Shown in pieces: positions 17,076 to 26,636 of a DNA stretch of 64,000 nt; the first letter of the stretch is position 1, and every line of letters starts with the position of its first letter. This DNA is from Enhydrobacter aerosaccus. GTDB taxonomy: Bacteria; Pseudomonadota; Alphaproteobacteria; Reyranellales; Reyranellaceae. The notes under the pieces are model-generated. The model made no database searches. It was not told where the DNA came from and saw only the letters and a list, made by a program, of their open reading frames with translations. The position numbers and the translations under genes are program-made. Location of the stretch: the NCBI RefSeq assembly GCF_900167455.1, contig NZ_FUWJ01000001.1, positions 1,426,001-1,490,000 of the forward strand. The letters run 5' to 3'.

Positions 17076-17405
17076 TCAATCCACGATGAAGAGCTTGGCG
17101 CCGACATCCGTCCGCGAACGATGGCCGAGCGTATTGTCGGCCACTTGATAGCTTTGCCCCTGCTTCAGCACGACCGTCCGCCCGTCCGCCAGTTCGGTCC
17201 TAAGCTCGCCTTCCAGCACCAGCAGCACATGGCCTTTCTGGCACCAGTGGTCGGCCAGGTAGCCCGGCGTGTACTCGACGATCCGGACCCGGATGTTGTT
17301 GAAATTGCGGGTGCGCCAGTAGGCCTTGCCGGTCTCTCCGGCATGTTCCGTGCGCTCCACATCGTCCCAGTTAGTCGTCCCGAAGGGAATATCGAACATC
17401 AGCAT
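17076..17405 (-). CDS. DHCW-motif cupin-fold protein
   Basis: A 109-residue single-domain cupin. It carries the family signature ADHWCQKGH, followed by LLVLEGELRTELADGR, which forms a small beta-barrel. The His and Cys residues could bind metal. Such proteins are widespread and uncharacterised. A longer in-frame reading upstream overlaps the HAD gene and has no support; the ATG at 17405 (or 17399) matches the family N-terminus MFDIPFGTTNW. It lies immediately upstream of the hydroxyacid dehydrogenase gene. Confidence 0.8.
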   Translation of the reverse strand: MLMFDIPFGTTNWDDVERTEHAGETGKAYWRTRNFNNIRVRIVEYTPGYLADHWCQKGHVLLVLEGELRTELADGRTVVLKQGQSYQVADNTLGHRSRTDVGAKLFIVD

Positions 17406-17460
17406 GACGCTGCTTCTAGCACAATTTGCACCGGGCGATATGCGGCATGGCGCAGGTCGA

Positions 17461-18084
17461 TCAGCGCCAGTCGGCAAGTGCCCGGCCGAGACTGTCCGGG
17501 CCGCGATAGAGCATCGCCCGCCAGCCGCACATGCGGGCCGCATCGACATTGGCGGCCCGGTCGTCGACGAACAGGATCGACTGCGCGACGGTCACGCCCA
17601 TGCGAGCCTGGGCGTTGGTGAAGAAGACGCGGTCCGGCTTGCAGACGCCCAGCGCGGCCGAATAGATGATCTCGTCGAAATGCGCCCCAAGGCCGGCCGC
17701 ATCGCGCAGGTAGGCGATGCGATGGTGTTCCTGGTTGGAGGCAATGAAACATCGGCCGCCTGTCCGCTCGCGCCAGGCATCGGCCATCTCCAGCACCTGC
17801 CGGTCGATCACCGCGTCCTTCTCGAACCAGTAGGCCACGAACTCCTCCAGCCGGTCGGCCAGTCCCTTCGACTCGAAATACCCGTGCAGGGCGACATAGA
17901 GATCGAGCCGGCCACGCAGAACCTCGAGGAATTCGGGCTTCAGGAAGAACTCGGGCGCGAGTTCGTCGTCGTGGCTGAGCCCCCAGTCTTCTTGCAGCGT
18001 CGCATACCAGGGCCGCGGCGATCCTGGCTGGGCGAGTGAAACGACACCATCGATGTCGAGCACGAGAACGGGGTTCGCGGACAT
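17461..18084 (-). CDS. HAD-superfamily hydrolase
   Basis: A 207-residue phosphatase-like protein. The nucleophile motif is LVLDIDGVV at 7-15, the alpha-helical cap occupies about 30-100, the Thr/Ser motif appears as CFIASNQ, Lys of motif III is in GVCKPD, and the acid pair of motif IV is FVDDRAANVDAA. It is most like FMN phosphatase/HAD-IA proteins of unknown substrate. The ATG at 18084 gives a normal length; the much longer open frame upstream runs through the divergent GNAT gene and is rejected. Confidence 0.85.
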   Translation of the reverse strand: MSANPVLVLDIDGVVSLAQPGSPRPWYATLQEDWGLSHDDELAPEFFLKPEFLEVLRGRLDLYVALHGYFESKGLADRLEEFVAYWFEKDAVIDRQVLEMADAWRERTGGRCFIASNQEHHRIAYLRDAAGLGAHFDEIIYSAALGVCKPDRVFFTNAQARMGVTVAQSILFVDDRAANVDAARMCGWRAMLYRGPDSLGRALADWR

Positions 18085-18108
18085 GCGCCCCGATGCTACA
18101 GCAACCAG

Positions 18109-18660
18109 ATGGAGCTGGTAGTCCCTTCCCTGGAATATCTCGACGGCTATGTCGCTGCGCTGCAGCGCGGCTGGTCGGCCGACAATGTGCGCCTCGAAAC
18201 GGCGGCCCGCGAGGAACTGGCTGCGATCACCGCCGATCCTGACGCTTTCGTCGCTTTGCTCGACAACCGCGAGGCCAAGGGCGATCCCATTTCCCTGCCG
18301 GACGGCTCCAAGGCGCCACGTCTGCCCGGTATCCGGCGCTGGATGTGGGATGGCGAGTTCTGCGGCTCGATCGGCTTCCGTTGGCAACCTGGCACCGCTG
18401 CCCTGCCGTCCCATGTTCTGGGCCATATCGGCTATGCAGTGGTGCCGTGGAAGCGGCAGCGTGGTTACGCCACGCGGGCGCTCGCCCTGATGCTGGACGA
18501 AGCGAGGCGCGAAGGCCTGCCCTATGTCGAACTCACGACCGATCCCGACAACGATCCGTCGCAGAAGGTCATCCAGGCCAATGGTGGCGTGTTCGTCGAG
18601 CGCTTCAGCTCGGCCGCTTACGGCAAGGACGAGTTGCGCTTTCGCATCCCCCTCGCCTAG
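18109..18660 (+). CDS. GNAT-family N-acetyltransferase
   Basis: Acetyl-CoA-dependent acyltransferase of 183 residues. The GNAT core is visible in the C-terminal half: HIGYAVVPWKRQRGYATRAL is the acetyl-CoA pyrophosphate loop (RxxGYA), followed by LMLDEARREGLPYVELTTD and the NxxSQKVIQANGG region. The substrate is unknown. It is divergent from the HAD gene by 24 bases and ends ten bases from the convergent TetR gene. Confidence 0.85.
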   Translation: MELVVPSLEYLDGYVAALQRGWSADNVRLETAAREELAAITADPDAFVALLDNREAKGDPISLPDGSKAPRLPGIRRWMWDGEFCGSIGFRWQPGTAALPSHVLGHIGYAVVPWKRQRGYATRALALMLDEARREGLPYVELTTDPDNDPSQKVIQANGGVFVERFSSAAYGKDELRFRIPLA

Positions 18661-18670
18661 GGCCCCTCGC

Positions 18671-19294
18671 CTAGGGATCGCCGCCCGTCCGCACCACGGT
18701 TTCGACCACGGCCGCCAGCATCGCCATGCCACGCGACTTCAGCGCGCGGGGTGTGTCGCCCTCGCCGATCTGGCCCTCGAGCACGAGGGTGATGAAGCCG
18801 TGGATCGAGGCCCAGGTGAAGTCGACCATGCGCTGCTTGACCTCGGCCGGCGCTTTGGGAATGACGGCGCCGACGGCTGCCACGACGAGATGGTAGGCGG
18901 CCTTGGCCGCGGCGAACAGGTTCGGTGTCTCGAAGCGGTTGGCCTCGCGGCTGAACATGAGCTGGAACAGCACCGGGTTGGCGGCGGCAAAGGCCATGTA
19001 GCCGACGCCATGCGCCACCAGACGAGCGGCCGCATTGTCGGCGACCCTTTGGGCTTCCGACTCCATCGCGGCCGTGAGTTCCTGGTAGCCGCGAGTCGCG
19101 ATCTCGGCCAGGAGATCGTCCAGCGACGCGAAATGATGGGCCGGGGCGGCATGGGAGACCGACGCCCGACGGGCACACTCGCGCAGCGTGAAACCGCGTA
19201 TGCCCCGTTCCTCGAGCAACCGGCGACCGGCTGATACCAGCGCCTCGCGCAGTTCGCCGTGGTGATAAGGCTTCGACGATTGTGGCCGAACCAT
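18671..19294 (-). CDS. TetR/AcrR-family regulator with WHG-type C-terminal domain
   Basis: A 207-residue repressor-type protein. The helix-turn-helix is FTLRECARRASVSHAAPAHH near residues 30-50, and the C-terminal ligand domain contains the stretch FTWASIHGFITLVLEG typical of the TetR_C/WHG group. The ATG at 19294 is preferred to a codon 15 bases upstream. The gene is divergent from the SDR gene at 19402, with an imperfect inverted repeat between them, so it probably controls that gene and itself. The ligand is unknown. Confidence 0.85.
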   Translation of the reverse strand: MVRPQSSKPYHHGELREALVSAGRRLLEERGIRGFTLRECARRASVSHAAPAHHFASLDDLLAEIATRGYQELTAAMESEAQRVADNAAARLVAHGVGYMAFAAANPVLFQLMFSREANRFETPNLFAAAKAAYHLVVAAVGAVIPKAPAEVKQRMVDFTWASIHGFITLVLEGQIGEGDTPRALKSRGMAMLAAVVETVVRTGGDP

Positions 19295-19352
19295 GAGGCC
19301 ATCGGCCACGGGGCCGTGTGGCTGTCAAGGTCTGCAAATGTAACTTGCCAGC

Positions 19353-19379
19353 GTCTAGTTTATGCTATCAAATCTAGTC
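19353..19379. promoter_or_regulatory. Candidate TetR operator between TetR and SDR genes
   Basis: An AT-rich stretch in the divergent gap holds two half-sites, GTCTAGTTT and AAATCTAGTC, arranged as an imperfect inverted repeat. Its place, 23 bases before the SDR start, suits a repressor site. This is inference from position and symmetry only. Confidence 0.35.
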
Positions 19380-19401
19380 ATTGTCAAAATTGGAGGTCGC
19401 C

Positions 19402-20340
19402 ATGTCGGAAGCATCTCCTCGAAATCCGGGTCGCCGTCGCATCCTGGGATCGGCCACCGTCAGCGCCACGGCCGGGCTCGCCGTCGGTCTCGCGGCCGGT
19501 GTCAGCCTCGCCTTACCGCCCAAGTCACCCCCGCTTCCACCCCGGCCCGGCCTGCGCCGCTTCGAGCGCAAGGTCGTTGCGATCACCGGCGCAACATCCG
19601 GCATCGGGCGGGCCGCGGCCATCGCCTTTGCCGCCGAGGGCGGCAAGGTCGCCTTCTGTGGTCGACGCACCGAACTCGGTGCCGAGGTCGAGCGCTCGAT
19701 CAAAGAGGCTGGCGGCGAGGCGCTGTATATCAAGGCGGATGTCCTCATCGAGGACGAGGTCAAGGCCTTCATCGACAAGACGGTGGCCGCCTACGGCGCC
19801 CTCAACGTCGCCTTCAACAATGCCGGCGTCACCGTCGAGAAGCCGCTGCACGAATACAGTTCGGAGGAATGGGACCGCGTCAACAACACCAACCTGCGCG
19901 GTGTGTTCCTCGCCATGAAATACGAGATCCCCCACCTGCTGGCCGCGGGCGGCGGCACGATCGTGGTCACCTCGTCCTCGAACGCCATCTCGACGCAGGC
20001 GAAGCGCTCCGCCTATACCGCGAGCAAGCGCGGCCTGGTCGGGCTGGTACAGTCCGCCGCACTGGACTATGCGCAGCAGGGCATCCGCATCAATGCGCTG
20101 ATCCCGGGGACCACCGACACAGACTTCCTGCGCAAGGCCGCCGGCATGGAGGACGTTCCGGACGCCGTCTGGCGGGTCGGCCTCAACCAGTGGGTCCGCA
20201 GCAACGTTCCGGGGATCGGTCGCCTGGCGACGCCGGAGGAAGTCGCCGCCTTCGCGCTCACCCTCGCATCGGACGAACATCCGTTCATGACCGGCGCCCA
20301 GATGGTGCTCGACGGCGGCAAGACGGCAAAATCGGGCTGA
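19402..20340 (+). CDS. SDR-family oxidoreductase with N-terminal export or membrane segment
   Basis: A 312-residue short-chain dehydrogenase. The catalytic domain starts near residue 48 with the cofactor motif TGATSGIG, then NNAG, and the catalytic pair YTASK. A C-terminal GRLATPEEVAAFAL and DGGKTAKSG tail is typical. Before this lies an unusual N-terminus, RRRILGSATVSATAGLAVGL, a basic run and a hydrophobic helix that looks like a Tat signal or membrane anchor; most SDRs lack it. The start follows a GGAGG ribosome site. It is divergently linked to the TetR gene. Confidence 0.87.
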   Translation: MSEASPRNPGRRRILGSATVSATAGLAVGLAAGVSLALPPKSPPLPPRPGLRRFERKVVAITGATSGIGRAAAIAFAAEGGKVAFCGRRTELGAEVERSIKEAGGEALYIKADVLIEDEVKAFIDKTVAAYGALNVAFNNAGVTVEKPLHEYSSEEWDRVNNTNLRGVFLAMKYEIPHLLAAGGGTIVVTSSSNAISTQAKRSAYTASKRGLVGLVQSAALDYAQQGIRINALIPGTTDTDFLRKAAGMEDVPDAVWRVGLNQWVRSNVPGIGRLATPEEVAAFALTLASDEHPFMTGAQMVLDGGKTAKSG

Positions 20341-20391
20341 CCCGTCGCGCCCGTTGTGGCTTGATCCTCCTCCTCAGTCGGGAGGAAAGAG

Positions 20392-21018
20392 ATGGCGTTC
20401 GAGACTTGGCTGGCCTTCGCGGCGGCTTCCACGATCCTGGTCCTCATCCCGGGGCCGACGGTGCTCCTGGTCGTTTCCTATGCGCTGGGCCAGGGCTGGC
20501 GGACGGCGCTTCCCATGGCGATCGGTGTCGCCCTCGGCGATTTCACCGCAATGACCTTGTCGATGCTGGGTCTCGGTGCCCTGCTGGCCGCATCGGCGAC
20601 GTTGTTCACGATCCTTAAATGGATCGGCGGCGCCTATCTCGTGTGGCTCGGCATCAAGCTTTGGCGGGCCGGTGGTGCCCTGAATGCCACGCCCCGCTCG
20701 GATGCGGCGTCGGGCGCCAAGATGCTGGGCCACGCCTGGCTGGTCACTGCCCTGAATCCCAAGAGCATCACCTTCTTTGTCGCCTTCCTGCCCGCCTTCC
20801 TCGATGCCGAGGCCGATTTCCTGACGCAGATGCTGATCTTCGAGGCGACGTTCCTGTTCCTGGCTTTCGCCAACGCCTTTTCCTATGCGCTGGTCGCCAG
20901 CAAGGCCCGGCGCTTCGTCGCCAATCCGCGCGCCATCGGCATCGTCAACAAGACCGGCGGCACCCTGCTCGTCGGAGCGGGCGTGGCGACGATCACTTTG
21001 GCCGGTTCGCGGAGCTGA
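20392..21018 (+). CDS. LysE/RhtB-family translocator
   Basis: A 208-residue inner-membrane exporter for amino acids or related compounds. It begins with the family pattern LIPGPTVLLVVSYALGQG and shows about six hydrophobic helices, with the conserved NPKSITFFVAFLPAF segment in the middle. Substrate cannot be called (homoserine, threonine and lysine carriers look alike). It starts 51 bases after the SDR gene and overlaps the convergent LysR gene by 26 bases at the 3' ends. Confidence 0.9.
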   Translation: MAFETWLAFAAASTILVLIPGPTVLLVVSYALGQGWRTALPMAIGVALGDFTAMTLSMLGLGALLAASATLFTILKWIGGAYLVWLGIKLWRAGGALNATPRSDAASGAKMLGHAWLVTALNPKSITFFVAFLPAFLDAEADFLTQMLIFEATFLFLAFANAFSYALVASKARRFVANPRAIGIVNKTGGTLLVGAGVATITLAGSRS

Positions 21019-21928
21019 GGAGTTTGCGGCGCAGCGCCAGCAGCATTTCCCCACGCAGCCAGAGATTGGCCGGATCGGCGTCCATGGTCTCGTGCCAATA
21101 CAGATAGACGTCGAGCGTCGGCATCGCGATCGGCATGGGATGGAGTCGCGTCTTGGTGGCCGTACTGAGCAGTCCGGCGTGGCGTTCGGGCATGGTGAGC
21201 ACCAGGTCGCTCTGTTCGACGACCCGGAAGGCAGCGGCATAGCTTCGGCAGCGCAACCGCACGCGGCGGTGTTTGCCGAGCTGCCCCAAGGCCAGATCTT
21301 CGGGCGCCGGCCCTTGCCGGCGTGATGTCACCATGACGTGCTGCAGGTCGAGGTAACGCGCAAGCGTCAACCGCTTGCCGACGGCCGGATGTCCTCGGCG
21401 CGCGACGACGACAAAGCCGTCGGATCCGACCTTCTGGCGGCGGACGCGATCGGAGAGCGGCAGCGGTACGTCGATCGCGACGTCGAGCGTTCCATCGGCC
21501 AGGGCCTCTTCCAGGTTCCGGCGGCGGGCCTGAATCGAACGAACCTCGACGTGCGGCGCCGTGCTCTCGAGCCGGCGCGCCAGTTTCGGCAGAACGACCA
21601 GTTCCATGGGATCGCGCATGGCGACCGTGAACGTCGCCGCCGTCTGCCGAGGATCGAAACGACCTCCAACGGCCAGCACCCCGGACACCGTATTGAGAGC
21701 GGTCCGCAGTGGTCCGCCCAGGCTGCGCGTCAGGGCGGTCGGCACCAGCGTCCGGCCCCGCCGCACGAACAGCGGATCACCGAACAGATCCCTCAGCCGC
21801 GCCAGGGCATGGCTGATGGTGGGCTGCGTAAGGTTGAGCTTGCGGGCGGCATGCCCGACGCCGCCTTCGGCGATGATGGTGTCCAGCACCACCAGCAGAT
21901 TGAGGTCGATGCGCGATAGATTGATCAT
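20993..21928 (-). CDS. LysR-family transcriptional regulator
   Basis: A 311-residue regulator with an N-terminal winged helix-turn-helix ([20 protein letters not shown], about 24-43) and a periplasmic-binding-like effector domain. The subgroup looks NodD/NahR-like ([16 protein letters not shown], then [15 protein letters not shown] text in the effector domain). It is divergent from the acyl-CoA dehydrogenase gene at 22010 and so probably regulates it. Its 3' end overlaps lysE-like coding sequence on the other strand. Confidence 0.9.
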   Translation of the reverse strand: MINLSRIDLNLLVVLDTIIAEGGVGHAARKLNLTQPTISHALARLRDLFGDPLFVRRGRTLVPTALTRSLGGPLRTALNTVSGVLAVGGRFDPRQTAATFTVAMRDPMELVVLPKLARRLESTAPHVEVRSIQARRRNLEEALADGTLDVAIDVPLPLSDRVRRQKVGSDGFVVVARRGHPAVGKRLTLARYLDLQHVMVTSRRQGPAPEDLALGQLGKHRRVRLRCRSYAAAFRVVEQSDLVLTMPERHAGLLSTATKTRLHPMPIAMPTLDVYLYWHETMDADPANLWLRGEMLLALRRKLLSSANRPK

Positions 21929-21933
21929 GTCGA

Positions 21934-21956
21934 TGAATTATCATGCATATCATTCA
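21934..21956. promoter_or_regulatory. Candidate LysR-type box
   Basis: TGAAT at 21934-21938 and ATTCA at 21952-21956 form an inverted repeat around a central ATGCAT, six bases upstream of the LysR start. The spacing is of the T-N11-A kind. Regulation of the divergent acyl-CoA dehydrogenase gene is inferred. Confidence 0.4.
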
Positions 21957-22009
21957 ATTTTCCAATGTACTCGATGGGCATATGGAATGGCGGAGCACAG
22001 GAGTTCGCC

Positions 22010-23215
<1,206 letters not shown>

Positions 23216-23223
23216 AGGAAAGT

Positions 23224-23245
23224 CGGGCGGCCGCGCGGCCGCCCG
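23224..23245. terminator. GC-rich palindrome between convergent genes
   Basis: CGGGCGGCCG and CGGCCGCCCG flank two bases, a near-perfect 10-bp stem. It lies between the acyl-CoA dehydrogenase stop (23215) and the exbD stop (23253), as expected for a bidirectional terminator, but no clear T run follows on either strand. Confidence 0.5.
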
Positions 23246-23252
23246 GCAACTT

Positions 23253-23669
23253 CTACTTTGCCGGTTCCGAAACGAAGGCGACCTTGCTGAGACCGGCCTT
23301 GGCGGCGTCGGCCAGCATCTCGGCGACATAGCGGTAAGGTACGTTCTGGTCGGCGCGCAGGAAGATTTCCGGCTGCGGCCGCTTCTGCCCTTCCTGCGTG
23401 AAGCGCGTGGCGGCATCCTCGCGCGTCAGCCGTTCGCCGTTCCAGAACAGGCTGCCGTTGGCGTCGATCGCGAACTCCACCTTGTCCGGCTTCTGCACTT
23501 CGGGGTTTGACGTCGCCTTGGGAAGGTCGAGCGGCACCGCGTGCGTCAGCAACGGTGCCGTGACGATGAAGATCACCAGCAGCACCAGGACGACGTCGAT
23601 CAACGGCACCATGTTGATCTCGGCCATGGGTTGCGAGGAGGATTTGCGGTCGAGGCTGCCGAAGGCCAT
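23253..23669 (-). CDS. exbD: ExbD/TolR-family biopolymer transport protein
   Basis: Proton-channel partner of ExbB that energises TonB. The 138-residue product has a short cytoplasmic N-terminus, one membrane helix (MVPLIDVVLVLLVIFIVTAP, with the essential Asp in PLIDV) and a periplasmic domain. It is the last gene of the receptor-piuC-PepSY-tonB-exbB-exbD run and starts ten bases after exbB. Its position with tonB and an iron receptor supports ExbD rather than TolR. Confidence 0.9.
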   Translation of the reverse strand: MAFGSLDRKSSSQPMAEINMVPLIDVVLVLLVIFIVTAPLLTHAVPLDLPKATSNPEVQKPDKVEFAIDANGSLFWNGERLTREDAATRFTQEGQKRPQPEIFLRADQNVPYRYVAEMLADAAKAGLSKVAFVSEPAK

Positions 23670-23679
23670 GGCGTCTCTC

Positions 23680-24426
23680 CTACTGGACCGCGGTCAGCGA
23701 AACGTTGCCGGGCTTGACGGCGCGGCCCTGCGACGAGGCCTGCAGCGCCCGCCCCATCAGCAGGAAGGTCAGCAGTTCGAAGGCAAAGGCGTCGAGCTTC
23801 GCCGACAGCACGCGATTGGAGCGCGTCAGCCAGTTGAAGCCCATGACGGCGGGCAGCGCCACGGCAAGGCCGATGCCTGTCATGATCAGGGCTTCGCCGA
23901 CCGGGCCCGCAACCTTGTCGAGGGAACCGGATCCAGTCAGTCCGATCGCCACCAGGGCGTGGTAGACGCCCCACACCGTGCCGAACAGGCCGACGAAGGG
24001 CGCGGTGGCGCCAATAGTCGCCAGCACCGTGAGCCCGTTCTCGAGCGAGGTCGTCTCCTCGTCGAGCACCTTCTTGATGGTCCGGGTCAGGAACTCCTGC
24101 TGACTGCCCGCCTCCTCCAACTTAGCCCCGCCGAACTTCTCATGGTGGGCCTGCGCATGAAGGGAATGTGCCGTGAGATGGCCGAAGGGCTCGTGCACGC
24201 CGTGCGTGGTCAGCTCGTTCTGCACCGCTTCGAGGGAACTGGCGCTCCAGAAGAAATTCAGGAAGCGCCGGCTGCGGCTCGACCGGATGCTCTGGCTGAT
24301 CCCCTTCATGATGATCAGGTACCAGGATATCGCCGACATCAGGACCAGGATCACCAACAGGCAGCGGATGACCAGATCCGAATCGGCCAGGAAGTGGGCA
24401 AAGCCCAAGGCTTGTGTGTCACCCAT
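23680..24426 (-). CDS. exbB: ExbB/TolQ-family proton channel protein
   Basis: Inner-membrane channel subunit of the TonB energising complex. The 248-residue protein has one N-terminal membrane helix (VIRCLLVILVLMSAISWYLI) and a pair of C-terminal helices in the MotA/TolQ/ExbB domain, with ATIGATAPFVGLFGTVWGV and GIGLAVALPAVMGFNWL. The ATG at 24426 is preferred to a longer in-frame start that would overlap tonB. It follows tonB by 11 bases. Confidence 0.92.
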   Translation of the reverse strand: MGDTQALGFAHFLADSDLVIRCLLVILVLMSAISWYLIIMKGISQSIRSSRSRRFLNFFWSASSLEAVQNELTTHGVHEPFGHLTAHSLHAQAHHEKFGGAKLEEAGSQQEFLTRTIKKVLDEETTSLENGLTVLATIGATAPFVGLFGTVWGVYHALVAIGLTGSGSLDKVAGPVGEALIMTGIGLAVALPAVMGFNWLTRSNRVLSAKLDAFAFELLTFLLMGRALQASSQGRAVKPGNVSLTAVQ

Positions 24427-24437
24427 GCGGACCTCTG

Positions 24438-25232
24438 CTACTTCAACGAGAATGTGACGGGAACCAGAACCCACACCGCCTGCGGCACGCCGCCCTCGCT
24501 GTAGGGACGAAACTGCGCCGCGCGAACCGCACTGATGGCCGACTCGTCGAGCGCCGGAAAGCCGGAGGACGTCTGCAACGACACCTGGCCGGGCCGACCG
24601 GCCGGATCGATCAGGACGCGGATCATCACCGTGCCTTGTTCGTTGTCGCGGACCGACCGCCTCGGATAGACCGGTGCGGGTCTCACGAGAAACGCCACCT
24701 GCGATACGCCCACCGTCTTAGGGGCGGCCGCGGCGGTCGCCGGTCCCGGCTGGCTCTGGCTGGCCGCCGGCGCACTCGCCTCCTGCGCAGGCTGCGCGGG
24801 CTTGGGGCTCGGATGCACCGGTGCCGGCTTGGGAGCGGGCGTCGGCGGCTTCGGCTTGGGTTGCGGCGGCGGCGGTGGCGGCGCCTGCACCGGGAAGACC
24901 GGCGGCGGCAGATCGGGCGGCGGCGGCTGGATGATGGAGTTCATCTCCGGTTGCATGTCCGGCGGCGGCGTGTCGTCCGGCGGTGCGACGCTCACCTGCG
25001 TATCGGGCGCGGCCGACTCATCGGCAACCATGCGCACCTCCATCGGAGACGCCTCCCCTGCCATCAACTTTGGCGTGGGGATCTCCGTCAGCGCCCACCC
25101 ACAACCGACATGAAAGAAAACCACAAGCGCCAGCAACCCGCTACGAGCCGCCGGCGAGAGCGGTTCGCGCTGGTAGGGTAGTTCGTCATCGTAACACGAT
25201 AACGTAACAGATGGCTCGTGTATGGTGGTCAT
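24438..25232 (-). CDS. tonB: TonB energy-transducing protein
   Basis: Periplasm-spanning protein that passes proton-motive energy to the outer-membrane receptor. The 264-residue product has one membrane anchor at about 31-48, a long Pro-rich region at about 84-165 with runs of consecutive prolines, and a C-terminal TonB domain at about 178-264 (PVYPRRSVRDNEQGTVMIRV, then FRPYSEGGVPQAVWVLVPVT). It belongs to the iron operon, nine bases after the PepSY gene. Confidence 0.93.
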   Translation of the reverse strand: MTTIHEPSVTLSCYDDELPYQREPLSPAARSGLLALVVFFHVGCGWALTEIPTPKLMAGEASPMEVRMVADESAAPDTQVSVAPPDDTPPPDMQPEMNSIIQPPPPDLPPPVFPVQAPPPPPPQPKPKPPTPAPKPAPVHPSPKPAQPAQEASAPAASQSQPGPATAAAAPKTVGVSQVAFLVRPAPVYPRRSVRDNEQGTVMIRVLIDPAGRPGQVSLQTSSGFPALDESAISAVRAAQFRPYSEGGVPQAVWVLVPVTFSLK

Positions 25233-25241
25233 CGGACTCGG

Positions 25242-25949
25242 TCAGACGTGGAGCGGCCACAGGGCCACCCCGACGGTAACAACCACAGACACCCCGAAAA
25301 TGGCAATGCCGAGATGACGGCGACGATTTGTCTCCCACCACAGGATCACACCGCTCAGCGACAGGAAAATCAGGCTGCCGGCGAGCGTATCGACCAGAAG
25401 GATCCAGGGAATCGGCATTGCCACGCCTTTGTGGAGGTTGGTCAGGGTGGCGATGAAGCCGTTCTCCATCGTCCGCACGTTGACCGACTTGTTTCCGACC
25501 CAGTACTCGACCTGCACGAGATGGTTGGGGCCGCCCAGCGCAAAGCTCCAGCGCTCCGGCTGCATCAACGGTGCGCCATCGCCGTCCCTGTCGCCCTTCT
25601 TCCCGCTCCACGGGACCGGACGCGCTTTCTCGATGCGAATGTTCTTGGCGGCAGCATCCATCTTCAGCCGCTCGGCAAGCCACTCGACCAGGGCATCGAC
25701 ATTTTCAGGCGTGGCGACCGGCAGCTGGATCTGCGCGTTGGAGACCTTCTGCGCCGGCAAGTCCAGCTTCAGCACCGCGCGGTGGTTCAGCCAGACACCG
25801 CTCAAGCCGAATACCAGTCCGAGCAGAGCGCCCCACAGCCCGAACCAGCCGTGCGTGCGTCGCACCCAACGCACGAACACGGCGCGACGATTGGTCCTGC
25901 GCATACCCGGAACCGCCGCCGAAACCTGCACCGTCACGTCTCGCTCCAT
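25242..25949 (-). CDS. PepSY-associated membrane protein
   Basis: A 235-residue inner-membrane protein. A helix near 31-52 (HGWFGLWGALLGLVFGLSGV) carries the HxWxG-type pattern seen in PepSY-TM proteins. A periplasmic middle part follows, then a helix (IPWILLVDTLAGSLIFLSLS), and a last helix near the C-terminus. PepSY-TM proteins beside siderophore receptors are thought to act as ferric reductases or in iron release, but this shorter form is not proven to. It overlaps the piuC stop by 16 bases, so translation is likely coupled. Confidence 0.8.
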   Translation of the reverse strand: MERDVTVQVSAAVPGMRRTNRRAVFVRWVRRTHGWFGLWGALLGLVFGLSGVWLNHRAVLKLDLPAQKVSNAQIQLPVATPENVDALVEWLAERLKMDAAAKNIRIEKARPVPWSGKKGDRDGDGAPLMQPERWSFALGGPNHLVQVEYWVGNKSVNVRTMENGFIATLTNLHKGVAMPIPWILLVDTLAGSLIFLSLSGVILWWETNRRRHLGIAIFGVSVVVTVGVALWPLHV

Positions 25950-26620
25950 TCGCGCACAAGGTTGTGATAGCAGCCGATCAGTGTCCGGCGTGCCGCTTCG
26001 TCCGCTCCGGTCTGGTTGAGACGCTGGATCGCGCCATCCATCTCGTAGAGTGTTGTGCGTCGGCTATCGTCCCGGATCAGACTCTGGGTCCAGAAGAAGC
26101 ACGAGACGCGCGTTCCGCGGCTGATGGGCGCGACCTGGTGAAGGCTCGTCGCCGGATAGACGACCATGTCGCCGGCGGCCAGCTTCACGCTGTGCCGGCC
26201 ATAAGTATCCTCGATCTGCAGCTCGCCGCCGTCGTAATCGTCGGGATTGGTCAGGAACAGCGTGGTCGAGACGTCGGTCCTGATCTTGCGGCCGTTGTGG
26301 GGATGAAGGCGCACGCTGCCATCGACATGGGCCCCGAACTTCATCCCGACACCGTACCGGTTGAACATCGGCGGATAGATGACGTTCGGAAGCACCGCGC
26401 TGATGAACAGCGGATTGCGCTCCAGCGCCGAGACGACGATCCGCTGGCAGGCCAGCGCGACTTCCGATTGTTCGTCGATCTGCTCGTTGAACTTGACTGG
26501 AGCCCCCTGATAGCCGGCGGTCACGCGTCCATCCACCCAGGCAGCGTCGGCCCTGTCGAGACGTTCCCGCAGGCTGACGAGCTGCGCGGCGTCCAGGACG
26601 TTTTGAATGCAGACAAGCAT
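25934..26620 (-). CDS. piuC: Fe(II)/2-oxoglutarate dioxygenase, PiuC/PKHD type
   Basis: Non-haem iron hydroxylase of the PKHX/PiuC family, usually encoded beside iron-siderophore receptors such as PiuA. The 228-residue product has the metal triad His98-x-Asp100 and His161, with Arg171 as the likely 2-oxoglutarate ligand. Other family text includes FNRYGVGMKFGAHVD and LAAGDMVVYPATSLHQV. Substrate is unknown; modification of siderophores or of a partner protein has been suggested for homologues. It lies 16 bases after the receptor gene and overlaps the PepSY gene. Confidence 0.92.
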   Translation of the reverse strand: MLVCIQNVLDAAQLVSLRERLDRADAAWVDGRVTAGYQGAPVKFNEQIDEQSEVALACQRIVVSALERNPLFISAVLPNVIYPPMFNRYGVGMKFGAHVDGSVRLHPHNGRKIRTDVSTTLFLTNPDDYDGGELQIEDTYGRHSVKLAAGDMVVYPATSLHQVAPISRGTRVSCFFWTQSLIRDDSRRTTLYEMDGAIQRLNQTGADEAARRTLIGCYHNLVREWSET

Positions 26621-26636
26621 CGATGTTCGTCCGCAC

